A stretch of 64,000 nucleotides of DNA from Bacillota bacterium (GCA_023421735.1 JAEZSP010000082.1:1-64000), one strand, 5' to 3'. Shown: positions 16,198-24,750, numbered from the stretch's first letter. Notes: generated by a model from the letters alone, not told the origin. Numbers and translations are program-made.

Positions 16198-17193
16198 ATG
16201 CGGATGGCCAAATTCATGCTTTCGCGCATCCTCGTCTGGCTGCTGACGATTCTGGTTGGGATCACGGTCGTGTTTTTTATGCAGCGCGCCATGCCATCTG
16301 ATCCGATCGAAACCATGATCAGCAAAATTATGTCCAAGGGGACCACGCTTTCGCCTGAGACGCTGGACGCCATGCGCGAGACGCTCCAGAAACAGTACGG
16401 GTTGACCGGGAGTCTGTTTGATCAGTATGGTTCGATGCTCAAGCGGCTCAGCGTGATGGATCTGGGTGTTTCAATCGCCAATTATCCCACGCCCGTTTCG
16501 AGCATGCTTGCCCAGGCGCTTCCCTATACCGTGTGTCTATTGCTCTCGACGACCATTCTTTCCTGGATCATCGGAAACGCGGTCGGCCTGCTGGCCGGAT
16601 TTAAAAAGAATAAGTGGTATTCGAAACTCATGGAGACGGTCAGCATGTGCATTTACCCCACCCCATATTTCATGCTTGCGCTGGTCATTATGATCCTGAT
16701 GGCCTATGTCAAGAGATGGTTCCCGTTGATTCCATCGTTCGGGACGCCGGAACTTACATATGCGTGGATCAAAAAGGCCGTCTTTAACTCATTCATGCCC
16801 GCCCTGTCCCTGATGCTGGTTGGAACGGGCTGGTGGATCATCAGTATGAAATCACTTTCCGCGAACGTTGCGGAGGAGGAGTATGTGAACTATGGGCGGC
16901 TGAAGGGACTCTCCGAGTCGGCAATCGGCTACCGATATGTGTTTCGCAATTCCATTCTCACGCAGGTCACGGCGCTCGCGCTGCACATCGGCGGCGCATT
17001 CAGCGGCGCTCTCATGTGCGAAATCATATTCAGCTATCCGGGCGTGGGGCAACTGGTCATGACGGCAATCAGCAATTCGGATTACAATCTTTTGACCGGG
17101 TTGATTTTCGTATCTATTTTCGCAGTTGCCACCGCCACGCTGATCGTCGACCTCATTTATCCGTTCATCGATCCGCGCATCCGTTACAACTGA
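16198..17193 (+). CDS. ABC importer permease, OppB/DppB-like
   Basis: 331 residues with an N-terminal helix (about 7-29), an outside loop, then five helices from about residue 100. The EAA-type loop is EEYVNYGRLKGLSESAIGYR near residue 225. Ribosome binding site AAGGAGG precedes the start. It is paired with the next permease to form the channel of the importer headed by the family 5 binding protein. Confidence 0.92.
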   Translation: MRMAKFMLSRILVWLLTILVGITVVFFMQRAMPSDPIETMISKIMSKGTTLSPETLDAMRETLQKQYGLTGSLFDQYGSMLKRLSVMDLGVSIANYPTPVSSMLAQALPYTVCLLLSTTILSWIIGNAVGLLAGFKKNKWYSKLMETVSMCIYPTPYFMLALVIMILMAYVKRWFPLIPSFGTPELTYAWIKKAVFNSFMPALSLMLVGTGWWIISMKSLSANVAEEEYVNYGRLKGLSESAIGYRYVFRNSILTQVTALALHIGGAFSGALMCEIIFSYPGVGQLVMTAISNSDYNLLTGLIFVSIFAVATATLIVDLIYPFIDPRIRYN

Positions 17194-17218
17194 TGCAGAC
17201 GGACGAAAGGAGCATGGG

Positions 17219-18079
17219 ATGAATACCGGATACAGGGCAAATTTCAAACAGACATGGCAGTCCATGAGCCTGCGGTTTAAAATCGGACTCGCAATTGTAC
17301 TCGCTTTTGTCATCATCGGCTTTCTGGTCTATCTGTTCAGCCCGGGTGACGTGATGGCTTTGAGCGCGTTCAAGAAAAATCAAGCCCCGAGCATAGAACA
17401 CCTGCTCGGCACGAATAAGCAAGGGCAGGACATCTTCTGGCTGCTCGTCGAATCGATCCACAATTCCATGATGGTGGGCATATTTGTGGCATTCGCGGCG
17501 ACCGTTATCGGCGTCCTGGTTGGGCTTTTCTCCGGCTTTGTCGGCAGTTTCGTCGATCGAATCATCTTGTTTATATGCGATTCGGTGATCGTGATCCCCT
17601 CGCTGCCGATCCTGATTCTGATGGGGTCGCTGCTCAAGGGGCGGGCCTCGCTGCTCATGATCGCAGGCATTCTGATCATATTCAACTGGCCATGGCCTGC
17701 CCGGCAGGCGCGCTCGATGGCACTGACCATCCGGGAACGCGAGTTTATCAATACCGCCCGATTCTCGGGCGAAAGCACGTTCAAGATCATCCGCGTGGAG
17801 ATCCTGCCGCACGTCTTGAGTTGGGCGATGGCAAACTTTGTCAACACAATCCTTGTGGCGATCGGCTCGGAGGCCTCGCTTGCCGTGTTGGGGCTTTCCT
17901 CCACGACGACGCCGACGCTCGGCAATATGATCTACTGGGCGCGTCAGTATCAAGCAATTATGCTCAAACAATGGGTTTGGATCGGTTCGCCCGTGCTTGC
18001 GACCTCGATCATGTTCATTGGACTTTTCCTGACATACACGGGCTATAACGAGTATGTCGCGAAGAAGAGGGGGCGTTAG
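17219..18079 (+). CDS. ABC importer permease, OppC/DppC-like
   Basis: 286 residues. The N-terminal helix (about 22-42) is followed by LLGTNKQGQD near residue 60, the OppC-type post-helix motif (here TNKQGQD in place of the usual TDxxGRD), then helices and an EAA loop (REFINTARFSGES, about residue 180). The start at 17219 is six bases after AAAGGAG; the ATG at 17214 is out of frame. It lies 25 bases after the OppB-like gene. Confidence 0.92.
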   Translation: MNTGYRANFKQTWQSMSLRFKIGLAIVLAFVIIGFLVYLFSPGDVMALSAFKKNQAPSIEHLLGTNKQGQDIFWLLVESIHNSMMVGIFVAFAATVIGVLVGLFSGFVGSFVDRIILFICDSVIVIPSLPILILMGSLLKGRASLLMIAGILIIFNWPWPARQARSMALTIREREFINTARFSGESTFKIIRVEILPHVLSWAMANFVNTILVAIGSEASLAVLGLSSTTTPTLGNMIYWARQYQAIMLKQWVWIGSPVLATSIMFIGLFLTYTGYNEYVAKKRGR

Positions 18080-18082
18080 CAT

Positions 18083-19066
18083 ATGATGAGAATTGAGAAT
18101 CTGACCGCGCAGTATCAGACGATTACAGGCCCTGTGGTTTCCGTCAAGGACGTGGATTTCACGATTGGCGATAACGAAATCTTTGGCATTGCGGGGGAAT
18201 CGGGCTGCGGAAAGTCGACGCTTCTCAAGGTATTGTACGACACGCTCCAATATCCCCTCGAGATTGTGAAGGGGCGCGTCGTGCTTGAATATCAGGACGT
18301 CCGGGGCGCGAAGCATACGCTCGAGAGCGGACACATTCACGAGGCGTGGTGGGACGCGATTTCCTATGTCCCACAGGCGGCGATGAGCGTTTTAAATCCC
18401 GTCTATCGAATCGAGGATCAGTTTTACGAGCTGTTCCGCCGCCACCGCAAGGGAGCCGGTCGTGCGGAAATGCGGGCACGGGTGGTCGAGTACCTTTCGG
18501 AGCTCTCCCTTCCGAACGATATTCTGAAATCCTTCCCGCATCAACTCTCGGGTGGCATGCGCCAGCGCGTGGTCATTGCCATGGCGACGTTTTTACACCC
18601 GAGCGTAATCTTCGCGGACGAACCCACGACTGCGCTGGACGTCGTCGTCCAAAAGAGCATTCTTATGATGCTGCTTGAACTTCAGCGCCGCATGAAAAAC
18701 ACGCTTGTGATCGTATCACATGACATGGGCGTGCATTATCAGATCACCAGCCGCATGGGAATCATGTATTCCGGGAGTATGATGGAGCTGGGTGACACGA
18801 ACGACATCTTCAGCCGACCGGCGCACCCGTACACCCAAATGCTCATCGGCGCGCTCCCGAAGGTAGGCGACCGTGCCGAGCGCGAGGGGATCCCCGGCGG
18901 CCCACCCTCTTTGCGCAATCCGCCGCCCGGCTGCCGGTTTGCGCCGAGGTGCCGTTATGCGGAGGCGATCTGCGCGTCCGCCGTGCCGGAGTTTCGCGCC
19001 ATCGCGCCGGGTCGGTACGCGGCCTGCCATCTCATCGGCAAGCTGAAAGGGGGCGAGGTTGAATGA
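18083..19066 (+). CDS. ABC importer ATP-binding protein, OppD/DppD-like
   Basis: 327 residues with Walker A GESGCGKST, signature LSGGMRQR, Walker B VIFADEPTTALD and SHD switch. The C-terminal oligopeptide extension has the cysteine pattern PPGCRF, RCRYAEAIC. It lies three bases after the OppC-like stop and overlaps the next ATPase by an ATGA junction. It forms the ATPase heterodimer of this importer with the following gene. Confidence 0.92.
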   Translation: MMRIENLTAQYQTITGPVVSVKDVDFTIGDNEIFGIAGESGCGKSTLLKVLYDTLQYPLEIVKGRVVLEYQDVRGAKHTLESGHIHEAWWDAISYVPQAAMSVLNPVYRIEDQFYELFRRHRKGAGRAEMRARVVEYLSELSLPNDILKSFPHQLSGGMRQRVVIAMATFLHPSVIFADEPTTALDVVVQKSILMMLLELQRRMKNTLVIVSHDMGVHYQITSRMGIMYSGSMMELGDTNDIFSRPAHPYTQMLIGALPKVGDRAEREGIPGGPPSLRNPPPGCRFAPRCRYAEAICASAVPEFRAIAPGRYAACHLIGKLKGGEVE

Positions 19067-20037
19067 CCGGCAATCTGCTCGAGATCAGAAACCTCACGAA
19101 GGAATTTAAAATCGGCGGTATGCTTTCCCGCAAAAAAATGCACGCCGTTGACGATGTCACGTTGACGCTTCCGGGAGATAGACCAAGCATCCTGTCAGTT
19201 GTGGGCGAATCGGGCTGCGGAAAGACGACGCTGACGAAAATGATCCTGCGGCTTCTCGCACCGACGGCGGGCGCAATCGAAATGGAAGGGATCGATTGCC
19301 TGAGTCGGCGTGCCCTGCCCAACAAGCAGTTCCGCACGATGCTCCAGCCCATTTTTCAGAACCCGTTCGACGCCTTTTCAAGCAGGCGCCAGGTGGTGAA
19401 GTATTTGGTTGATACGGCCTTCGCCTATGGCGGTGCACACAGCCGGAAGGATGCGGTTGCGGCGTCCGAGAAGGCGCTCGCGGCGGTGGGGCTGAGCTAT
19501 GACGTGGTAGCGGGCAAGTATTCCACCCAGTTTTCAGGCGGCGAACTTCAGCGCGTGTCGATTGCGCGCGCACTGATCACTTCGCCCAAGATCATCATTG
19601 CGGATGAACCGGTTGCCATGATCGACGCATCGCTCAAGATCAACATCGTCAATTTGTTTAAAAAGCTGCGGGATGAATTCGGGATCAGTTTTATCTACAT
19701 CACCCACGACCTGTCGACCGCGTATTACGTGAGCGATCATATTGCGACGCTTTATCGGGGCAGCCTGATCGAGTCCGGACCGGCCAAAAGCATCATGGAA
19801 CATCCGGCACACCCGTATACGGAGCTTCTGATGAATTCCGTGCCGCATGTGGGCGACCGCTGGGAGAAGGGCGTAAGCATGTCGGACGCGGAAACGCGCG
19901 AGTTCACGCTCAAGTGTTGCAAGTTTTCCCGGCGCTGCCAATACGCGACGGAAGAATGTTTCAAAAATATGCCGCCGATGCGCGACCTTGACGACGGGCG
20001 GCAGGTTCTGTGCTACCATCCGAGGACGGCCCAATGA
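19063..20037 (+). CDS. ABC importer ATP-binding protein, OppF/DppF-like
   Basis: 324 residues with Walker A GESGCGKTT, signature FSGGELQR and Walker B IIIADEPVAMID. The final catalytic region reads VAMIDAS rather than the common VSALDVS; the Walker B Asp and catalytic Glu are retained. The C-terminal cysteine pattern is CCKFSRRCQYATEEC. The start overlaps the OppD-like stop (ATGA), and its own stop overlaps the start of a secreted thioredoxin-like gene, so that gene is translated as part of the same operon. Confidence 0.92.
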   Translation: MTGNLLEIRNLTKEFKIGGMLSRKKMHAVDDVTLTLPGDRPSILSVVGESGCGKTTLTKMILRLLAPTAGAIEMEGIDCLSRRALPNKQFRTMLQPIFQNPFDAFSSRRQVVKYLVDTAFAYGGAHSRKDAVAASEKALAAVGLSYDVVAGKYSTQFSGGELQRVSIARALITSPKIIIADEPVAMIDASLKINIVNLFKKLRDEFGISFIYITHDLSTAYYVSDHIATLYRGSLIESGPAKSIMEHPAHPYTELLMNSVPHVGDRWEKGVSMSDAETREFTLKCCKFSRRCQYATEECFKNMPPMRDLDDGRQVLCYHPRTAQ

Positions 20038-20792
20038 GGCGTATGCGGATGCGCGCGCTGTCGATGCTCCTCGCGCTGTTGTTCATGCTGCCCCTGCACA
20101 CGTGCGCGGAAGGATTGCGCATGGACGTGTATGTGTACGATCCGTGCGGTGGCTGCGGTGCGCCGGGTGCGGGCTGCAAAAGCTGTTCCATCATCGATGA
20201 GATCGCCAACCGTTATCGGCTCATGTTTGCCGACGAATCGCCCGAAATCGTGTTTCATAATCTCAGGGCGGATCAAGCCGATCAGGCAGCGTGCGACGAG
20301 CGGTTGCTGGCTTGTGGAATCGATCCGGACACGGTCGCTCTGCCGCTTTTGTGGATTGGAGACGCGGTGTTCCAGGCGGACGGGAGCGTGGACGAGGCGA
20401 TTCGCACGTATGTGGAAGGTGGCTGCGCGGACTATCCCGGCATGGCCGAACTGCTGCGCGAAAAGGCGGAATATGAGGCGCGAGCCGTGACTGGAACGGT
20501 TGTCTACCTCTATAGCCCCTATTGCGAGGATTGTAGGGACATCTCCCGATGGCTGCGCTTCAGTCTTCCCCTGGGATACGAGCTTGTGACCTACGATATC
20601 TACACGGAGGCGGGGCAGGAGATGGAAAAATACCTGCTCGACGACCTGGGGATTCCGGTTGACGAATATAAAATCCCGCTCGTTGTGTATGGCACATACT
20701 GGTTTGCCGGCAAGGATTCTATTTATCTGAGCCTTAAAAGCCGCATTCAGGAGCACCCAGGACTCTCGACGACGCAATTGGTCGAACAATAA
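20034..20792 (+). CDS. Secreted tandem thioredoxin-like protein
   Basis: 252 residues. The signal peptide (about 1-24, LSMLLALLFMLPLHTCAEG) ends near a Cys, but the LHTC sequence is not a canonical lipobox. Two thioredoxin-like halves follow: the first opens with a cysteine cluster (DPCGGCG, then GCKSC) after a beta strand; the second has YSPYCEDC, a CxxC in the expected place after beta-1, and a cis-proline-like IPLVVYG. It was probably duplicated within one gene. Translation is coupled to the Opp-type ATPase by an ATGA overlap. A role in extracytoplasmic disulphide exchange or sensing is inferred; the link to the importer is unexplained. Confidence 0.75.
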   Translation: MRRMRMRALSMLLALLFMLPLHTCAEGLRMDVYVYDPCGGCGAPGAGCKSCSIIDEIANRYRLMFADESPEIVFHNLRADQADQAACDERLLACGIDPDTVALPLLWIGDAVFQADGSVDEAIRTYVEGGCADYPGMAELLREKAEYEARAVTGTVVYLYSPYCEDCRDISRWLRFSLPLGYELVTYDIYTEAGQEMEKYLLDDLGIPVDEYKIPLVVYGTYWFAGKDSIYLSLKSRIQEHPGLSTTQLVEQ

Positions 20793-20803
20793 AGGAGGTA
20801 TGG

Positions 20804-20887
20804 GTGCGCCGAATGCATAAGTCCATTTCTGCCAATCCGGCCATGGCATGCCGCGACTGCGAGAATGGACTTTTGGCATGTTCGTAG
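20804..20887 (+). CDS. Possible 27-residue Cys-containing peptide (short ORF)
   Basis: A GTG start at 20804 follows a near-perfect AAAGGAGG (20791-20798) that overlaps the previous stop. The product would be 27 residues with three cysteines (CRDC and a near-terminal AC). A second possibility is the ATG at 20800, giving only six residues. The reading frame runs through a long-looped inverted repeat (AAGTCCATT/AATGGACTT, 20820-20876), which may instead be the operon 3' end. Nothing in the peptide identifies a family. Confidence 0.25.
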   Translation: MRRMHKSISANPAMACRDCENGLLACS

Positions 20888-20918
20888 AGTAGTTTAGATC
20901 AATGCAAATGCGCGTGTG

Positions 20919-21251
20919 CTACGGTGCATCCCCCAAAAGTGTGCAGTAGCGCGCGATTTTGCGCTCGACTTGATCCATATGCACGATCCCCGCCTCCCGG
21001 AGCGTTTCCTTTCCCTGAATGAACAGTATGAGCGCGGGCACCGAGAAGACCCCGCACGCAGCGGCAAGCTCGGGCGTATCTTCCGCCTCGATTTTCACGG
21101 GTATGACGGCGGGATAGGCCAAAAGCAGCGCGTCGAGTTTCCCTTCAAGCGCGTGGCATACGCCGCATGAACGCCCGCCGACGTACACGAGCAACATGTC
21201 GTTTTCCCCTTGTAGGCGATTGAGCGCCTCAATATTTCGTATGGTTTTCAT
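20919..21251 (-). CDS. Thioredoxin-family protein
   Basis: 110 residues, cytosolic. The active-site motif is CGVC (GGRSCGVCHALEGK, about residues 29-32) in place of CGPC, followed by the cis-Pro in FSVPALILF. The start at 21251 follows AAGGAG and overlaps the upstream MFS carrier stop as ATGA, so the two are translationally coupled. Family is secure; the partner is unknown. Confidence 0.88.
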   Translation of the reverse strand: MKTIRNIEALNRLQGENDMLLVYVGGRSCGVCHALEGKLDALLLAYPAVIPVKIEAEDTPELAAACGVFSVPALILFIQGKETLREAGIVHMDQVERKIARYCTLLGDAP

Positions 21252-22453
21252 ATGGTTCTCCTTTTCCCCCGCGCAAACGCAACCCCGCACGCTGCCGTTA
21301 CGAGCGCAGCAAGCAACATCCAAACGAGGATGACGCTGCTGAGGCCGAAGCGATCAAAGAGCGCGCCCGAAAGCAGCGACGATGCGCCTGCGCCGAGGTA
21401 TGTAAAAAAGTCGAGCAATCCGCAGACATAGGAGACGGCGTTGACCTTGTCAAACCGCATCGGATAAAAGCCGATCAGATAGGTCGTCACGGCGTACATG
21501 GTCGCGGATGCGATGCCGAGCATTCCCAGAATCAGTACGGCGCCGAAGGTTCCGCCTGTGCCAAATGCGAACAGCACCGCCAGGGAGACGAGGCACGCGC
21601 CGAACAGCGTTGCGATCATCCGGATCATGCTCGCATCCGATCGCCGATTGAGAAATCCAGAGAGGACCGAGCCTGCGAAGCTGAAAACTGGTAAGATCAC
21701 GGCGAATGCCACCGGAAGAGAGCCCACTTTTCCGAGCATGTAGGGCGCATAGAAATTGATCCCTTCCTTTATAAAGCCCATCGTCGCGCAAATGAGCGTA
21801 ATGGCCACGAGTACGGAAAGTTCCGAATGAATGCTGCCCTTCTTCGCAACGTGTTTTTCGGGCGCAACCGCTGCGCGGGGCAGAAGGAGAAAAAATGCCA
21901 GGCAGTAGCCGATCGTCAGTGCGCCGGTGCCAAGAAACAGCGCCCGATAGCCGAAGCGTGAAAGGATTGGCTCCGCGAATCCCCATGATACGACGCACCC
22001 GACCGCGGACGAGGTCATCATGATCATCGAGACGGCGTTGCGCCTTTTTTCGTCGTAATAGTGCGCCATGAGGCGCATCATCGGCCCCCAGAGCGCCGAC
22101 AGCGCATAGCCGTTGATTGCCCAGGAGAGCGCGAGCACCCAGTATGCGCGCGTCAATCCGAAGAGCATGTTGCACATGCCGGAGAACAGCATGCCCAGCG
22201 CAATCATCAGGCGCGGCGGCGCATAATCGCCGATTCGGCCGTTGGCGAGCTGGCCGACTGCGTAGAAGACGAAAAAGAGCGTTCCGAGCACAGAGACGGC
22301 GGAAACCGGGTATTCATTGTCCCGGACGATGCGCGCGAGTGACACTGCCATGTTGGAGCGACTGACGTAAGAGGCGGCATACGCTGCCCAGGAGAGGAGA
22401 AGCACTTTGCGCGCGTCGGAAGCGCGTGGGAGCAGTGCCGTTTGCTGGTTCAT
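21248..22453 (-). CDS. MFS transporter, organophosphate:phosphate antiporter (OPA)-like
   Basis: 401 residues with about 12 transmembrane helices in two six-helix halves separated by a loop near residues 190-205. The N-terminus (YAASYVSRSNMAVSLARI) resembles the start of GlpT/UhpT/UhpC-type carriers, where the first helix contains a conserved Arg. The start at 22453 follows AAAGGGGA. Promoter TTGACG-17-TACCAT lies 50 bases upstream. It is coupled to a thioredoxin gene. A sugar-phosphate or glycerol-phosphate substrate is suggested by family resemblance only. Confidence 0.8.
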   Translation of the reverse strand: MNQQTALLPRASDARKVLLLSWAAYAASYVSRSNMAVSLARIVRDNEYPVSAVSVLGTLFFVFYAVGQLANGRIGDYAPPRLMIALGMLFSGMCNMLFGLTRAYWVLALSWAINGYALSALWGPMMRLMAHYYDEKRRNAVSMIMMTSSAVGCVVSWGFAEPILSRFGYRALFLGTGALTIGYCLAFFLLLPRAAVAPEKHVAKKGSIHSELSVLVAITLICATMGFIKEGINFYAPYMLGKVGSLPVAFAVILPVFSFAGSVLSGFLNRRSDASMIRMIATLFGACLVSLAVLFAFGTGGTFGAVLILGMLGIASATMYAVTTYLIGFYPMRFDKVNAVSYVCGLLDFFTYLGAGASSLLSGALFDRFGLSSVILVWMLLAALVTAACGVAFARGKRRTI

Positions 22454-22502
22454 GGCGAATCCCCTTTGAGCAGCGCCCCTACGCGCCGCGGGTGATCTCC
22501 AT

Positions 22503-22531
22503 ATGGTAGCATGACGCGCGAACGGCGTCAA
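22503..22531 (-). promoter_or_regulatory. Sigma-A promoter of the OPA-like MFS/thioredoxin operon
   Basis: Minus strand: TTGACG (22531-22526), 17-base spacer, TACCAT (22508-22503). Confidence 0.6.
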
Positions 22532-22696
22532 TGTATTTTCGTCCGGTCTTTAAGATTCCATTTTGCCGTCGCGTTCACTTACGGTATTCAGCCGATAATG
22601 GCTGGATGCGTTCATCCGTGCCGCGCGACGGCCATGCAGGACTATCATTCATCTCCGCCGGAAAATGGGCTTCACGTTAGCTTTTTGTTTCTGCGC

Positions 22697-22725
22697 TTGT
22701 ATTTTTGATCTCGCGGGATTATAGT
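22697..22725 (+). promoter_or_regulatory. Sigma-A promoter of the phosphonate-type importer operon
   Basis: TTGTAT at 22697-22702, 17-base spacer, TATAGT at 22720-22725. The leader before the ATG at 22768 is about 35 bases. I saw no clear Pho-box direct repeats beside it. Confidence 0.65.
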
Positions 22726-22767
22726 ATATACGTACGCCTAACACAGTACATAACGGGAGGAAAAGAC

Positions 22768-23814
22768 ATGAAGAAACTGTTTGCTCTGGTGCTTGCGGTC
22801 GTTCTGGTTCTGGGCGCAACATCCGCGATGGCGGAGGCCGTCAAGATGGACAAGCTGACCCTCGAATTCGTGCCCTCCAAGGACGCGGATGTCATCATTA
22901 CGGGAACCAAGAACCTGCCTGACCTTCTCAAAGCGGCGCTCCTCGAGCAGGGCTATGATGTGGGCGAAATCGACATTACCGTCGGCACGTCCTACGAGGC
23001 GACCGGCGAGGCCATGGCGGCCGGCACCATCGACATCGGTTGGCTGCCCGGTGGCACATACGCGCTGTACTCCGACGAGGTGGACGTGATTCTCACCGCC
23101 ACCCGCAACGGACTTTCAAATGATTCCACCGATCCGACCACCTGGAACGGCGATGCGAACAAGACCACGCCCATCGACGATCAGGTTACGTTCTATCGTT
23201 CCCTCATTTATGCCACCCCCTCCGCCTACGGCAAGGAGCTTGCCGCGAAGGTGAATGCGGGCGAGGCGCTCACCTGGGAAGACCTCGACAAGGCCAACTG
23301 GGCGATTTTGAAGACCTCCTCTTCTGCTGGCTACATCTATCCCACCATGTGGCTCATGGACAATTACGACGGCAAGAAGCTGTCCGACCTGTCCAACGTC
23401 GTGACGCTCTCCGGCTATGGCGAGTCCTTCGCACAGGCAGCCGCCGAAGCGGTTGACATCATCGTGTGCTACGCAGACGGTCGCCGCGACTATGAGGCAG
23501 CCTGGACGCTGCCCACCGATCAGCAGGATTCCACCGGCAAGGCCGGTATGGGCCGCACCGACTCCATCTGGAACGAGATGAATGTCATCGGCGTCACCGC
23601 GCCCATTTATAACGACACCGTGTCCATCACCAAGGCAAACCCCGCAGTTTACAATCCCGCGTTCATCGCCGCGATGCAGAACGCCCTCATCAACGTCATT
23701 TCCACCGACGAAGGCAAGGCGATTTTCTCCGTGTACAGCCACACCGGCTACGCGGTCGCGACCGATGCGGATTACGACGGCGCGCGCAAGGCGCTTGAGG
23801 CCGTTCAGGAATAA
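22768..23814 (+). CDS. phnD: Phosphonate/phosphite-type ABC importer substrate-binding protein (PhnD family)
   Basis: 348 residues. The signal peptide (about 1-22, ALVLAVVLVLGATSAMAEA) has a signal peptidase I-like AMA-EA site and no lipobox. The mature protein shows PhnD-family features: an early LTLEFVPSKDAD strand, the DIGWLPGGTYAL block and the SSAGYIYPTMWL block that lines the oxyanion pocket in this family. The start at 22768 follows GGGAGG. It leads a PhnC-E-E operon ending in a 5'-nucleotidase-like enzyme, so the ligand is probably a phosphorylated compound. The phn symbol reflects family, not proven phosphonate uptake. Confidence 0.85.
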   Translation: MKKLFALVLAVVLVLGATSAMAEAVKMDKLTLEFVPSKDADVIITGTKNLPDLLKAALLEQGYDVGEIDITVGTSYEATGEAMAAGTIDIGWLPGGTYALYSDEVDVILTATRNGLSNDSTDPTTWNGDANKTTPIDDQVTFYRSLIYATPSAYGKELAAKVNAGEALTWEDLDKANWAILKTSSSAGYIYPTMWLMDNYDGKKLSDLSNVVTLSGYGESFAQAAAEAVDIIVCYADGRRDYEAAWTLPTDQQDSTGKAGMGRTDSIWNEMNVIGVTAPIYNDTVSITKANPAVYNPAFIAAMQNALINVISTDEGKAIFSVYSHTGYAVATDADYDGARKALEAVQE

Positions 23815-23871
23815 CCGGAACAAGGGCAATCCCGCACAAAGCCCGTACGCGTGGCAGTGCGGGGATGTCCC

Positions 23872-23896
23872 AGGGCGGGGGCTCGTCTCCCGCCCT
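23872..23896 (+). terminator. Stem-loop after phnD-like gene (partial terminator 1)
   Basis: AGGGCGGG and CCCGCCCT enclose a 9-base loop, followed by CTTT. It lies 58 bases after the binding-protein stop and probably reduces read-through into the ATPase and permease genes. Confidence 0.55.
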
Positions 23897-23916
23897 CTTT
23901 CACGTTAAAGGAAGAG

Positions 23917-23952
23917 CCGCCGAACGGAACTTGACCCGGTTTCGGCGGTTTT
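23917..23952 (+). terminator. Second stem-loop with T-tract before phnC-like gene
   Basis: CCGCCGAA pairs with TTCGGCGG, followed by TTTTA. Two consecutive hairpins between binding-protein and ATPase genes suggest deliberate attenuation. Confidence 0.55.
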
Positions 23953-23970
23953 ATATATGAGGGGATACAT

Positions 23971-24750
23971 ATGATTGAATTTGCGCATGCTGGAAAGACC
24001 TACCCAAACGGCGTCCGGGGACTCAAGGACGTGAACCTGAAAATCGAGCAGGGGGAGTTTGTGGCGATCATTGGCCTCTCCGGCGCGGGCAAGTCGACGC
24101 TCATCCGCACGATCAATCGAATGATCGATGCAACGGAGGGCAAGGTGGTCGTCGACGGCGTGGATGTGATGAGTCTCAAAGGCAAGGCGCTCCGTCGTTT
24201 CCGGCGGCACATCGGTATGATCTTCCAGTCGTTCAACCTCGTGACGCGCTCGACCGCGATCAAAAATGTCCTCACCTCCATGGTGCCGGATATGAACTTC
24301 TTCCGCGTGCTATTGGGCCTCTTCTCGAACAAACAGGAGATGGCGGCGCTCGAGGCGCTCGACAAGGTCGGCATCCTCGATAAGGCGTATACCCGCTGCG
24401 ATCAGCTTTCGGGCGGTCAGCAGCAGCGCGTTGCGCTTGCGCGTACCCTCAACCAAAATCCGTCCATCATCCTCGCCGACGAACCCGTCGCCGCACTCGA
24501 TCCCGTGACCGCCAATCAGGTCATGAGCGATTTTCGGCGCATCAACCGCGAGATGAACATCACCATTCTCATCAACATCCATCACGTCGATCTGGCGCTC
24601 GATTTCGCGGACCGCGTGATTGGCATTCGCGCTGGTGAGGTGGTTTACGATGGGCCTACCCAGAACGTCACCAAGGCCGTGCTCGATGAAATCTACAGCG
24701 GCGCGGAGGTACCGACCGCCGAGGCCGAAAAGAAGGGGGCTGCGCAATGA
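23971..24750 (+). CDS. phnC: Phosphonate-type ABC importer ATP-binding protein (PhnC family)
   Basis: 259 residues, typical PhnC length. It has Walker A GLSGAGKST, signature LSGGQQQR, Walker B IILADEPVAALD and switch histidine in NIHHVD. PhnC-specific stretches include FRRHIGMIFQSFNLV and the VYDGP segment near the end. Ribosome binding site TGAGGGG lies close to the start. It overlaps the next permease by ATGA. It energises the two PhnE-type permeases. Confidence 0.92.
   Translation: MIEFAHAGKTYPNGVRGLKDVNLKIEQGEFVAIIGLSGAGKSTLIRTINRMIDATEGKVVVDGVDVMSLKGKALRRFRRHIGMIFQSFNLVTRSTAIKNVLTSMVPDMNFFRVLLGLFSNKQEMAALEALDKVGILDKAYTRCDQLSGGQQQRVALARTLNQNPSIILADEPVAALDPVTANQVMSDFRRINREMNITILINIHHVDLALDFADRVIGIRAGEVVYDGPTQNVTKAVLDEIYSGAEVPTAEAEKKGAAQ

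Larger units (their letters stand above)
22454..22767. other. Divergent intergenic region between MFS and phnD-like genes
   Basis: 314 bases without a convincing gene. It holds the MFS promoter (22503-22531, minus) and the phnD-like promoter (22697-22725, plus), plus a small hairpin CAGCC-N6-GGCTG near 22590. An ORF at 22511-22708 has no ribosome binding site and no recognisable product. Confidence 0.5.

Noticed and set aside
17165..18340. 391-codon minus-strand frame opposite the OppC/OppD-like genes
   Set aside because: Low-complexity His/Asp/Arg composition typical of antisense shadows; genuine ABC genes occupy the plus strand.
22511..22708. 65-codon frame upstream of the phnD-like gene
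   Set aside because: No ribosome binding site, overlaps the mapped promoters, composition unlike its neighbours.
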